A DNA stretch of 5,691 nt from Bacteroidales bacterium (lineage in GTDB: Bacteria; Bacteroidota; Bacteroidia; Bacteroidales; UBA7960): NCBI GenBank assembly GCA_003557765.1, contig PWNO01000300.1, positions 1 to 5,691 of the forward strand, in the 5' to 3' direction. Shown in pieces: positions 5,621 to 5,691 of the stretch (position 1 is its first letter; each line of letters opens with the position of its first letter). The translations under genes were made by a program, and so were the position numbers. The notes beneath the pieces were generated by a model that worked only from the letters and a program-made list of their open reading frames with translations, was not told where the DNA came from and made no database searches.

Positions 5621-5691
5621 CGTAACAAGGAAATCCACCGTCAAAGACAATGGCAGTGTTCATTTTACTTTAGTTTAACATGAAAACCCAC

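Noticed and set aside
5680..5691. Possible start of another gene, ATG AAA ACC CAC, at the right edge
   Set aside because: Only four codons are visible. A TACTTTAG just upstream is one mismatch from TAnnTTTG, but this is too little to call a gene.

Overview
The window looks like chromosomal DNA from a member of the Bacteroidota. Three things point there: a promoter of the TTG-N20-TAnnTTTG type upstream of the YtxH gene, start codons with little or no Shine-Dalgarno sequence, and the set of genes (a DUF2207 membrane protein, a ChaN-like haem-binding protein, a Bacteroidota-style cytidine deaminase and a YtxH/holin-like cassette). I infer the phylum from these features and cannot name the genus.

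Layout from left to right. Bases 1-262 hold a degenerate tandem repeat with a period of about 21 bp, interrupted by a C-rich tract and a perfect hairpin; it probably continues to the left of the window. A plus-strand gene for a 607-residue secreted or membrane DUF2207 protein with a glycine-rich tail runs from 314 to 2137. A 344-base convergent gap follows, with a 12-bp direct repeat and no convincing terminator. Two minus-strand genes come next: a ChaN-like exported protein (2482-3354) and a cytidine deaminase (3690-4199), separated by about 335 bases with no gene. A divergent intergenic region (4200-4606) carries two inverted repeats and the best promoter in the window. That promoter drives a plus-strand cassette of three small genes: a YtxH protein (4607-4861), a PF07332 holin-like two-helix membrane protein (4939-5229) and a charged helical protein (5342-5620).

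The cassette is the most interesting part. Its order (small membrane-anchored helical protein, two-helix PF07332 protein, short amphipathic protein) parallels the enterobacterial yqjD-yqjE-yqjK arrangement. The middle gene appears damaged: its natural-looking ATG at 4879 is followed after four codons by an in-frame TAA, and homologous-looking sequence resumes in the same frame straight after the stop. I see no CRISPR array, tRNA, rRNA, insertion sequence or phage structural gene, and no clear new defence or mobile system.
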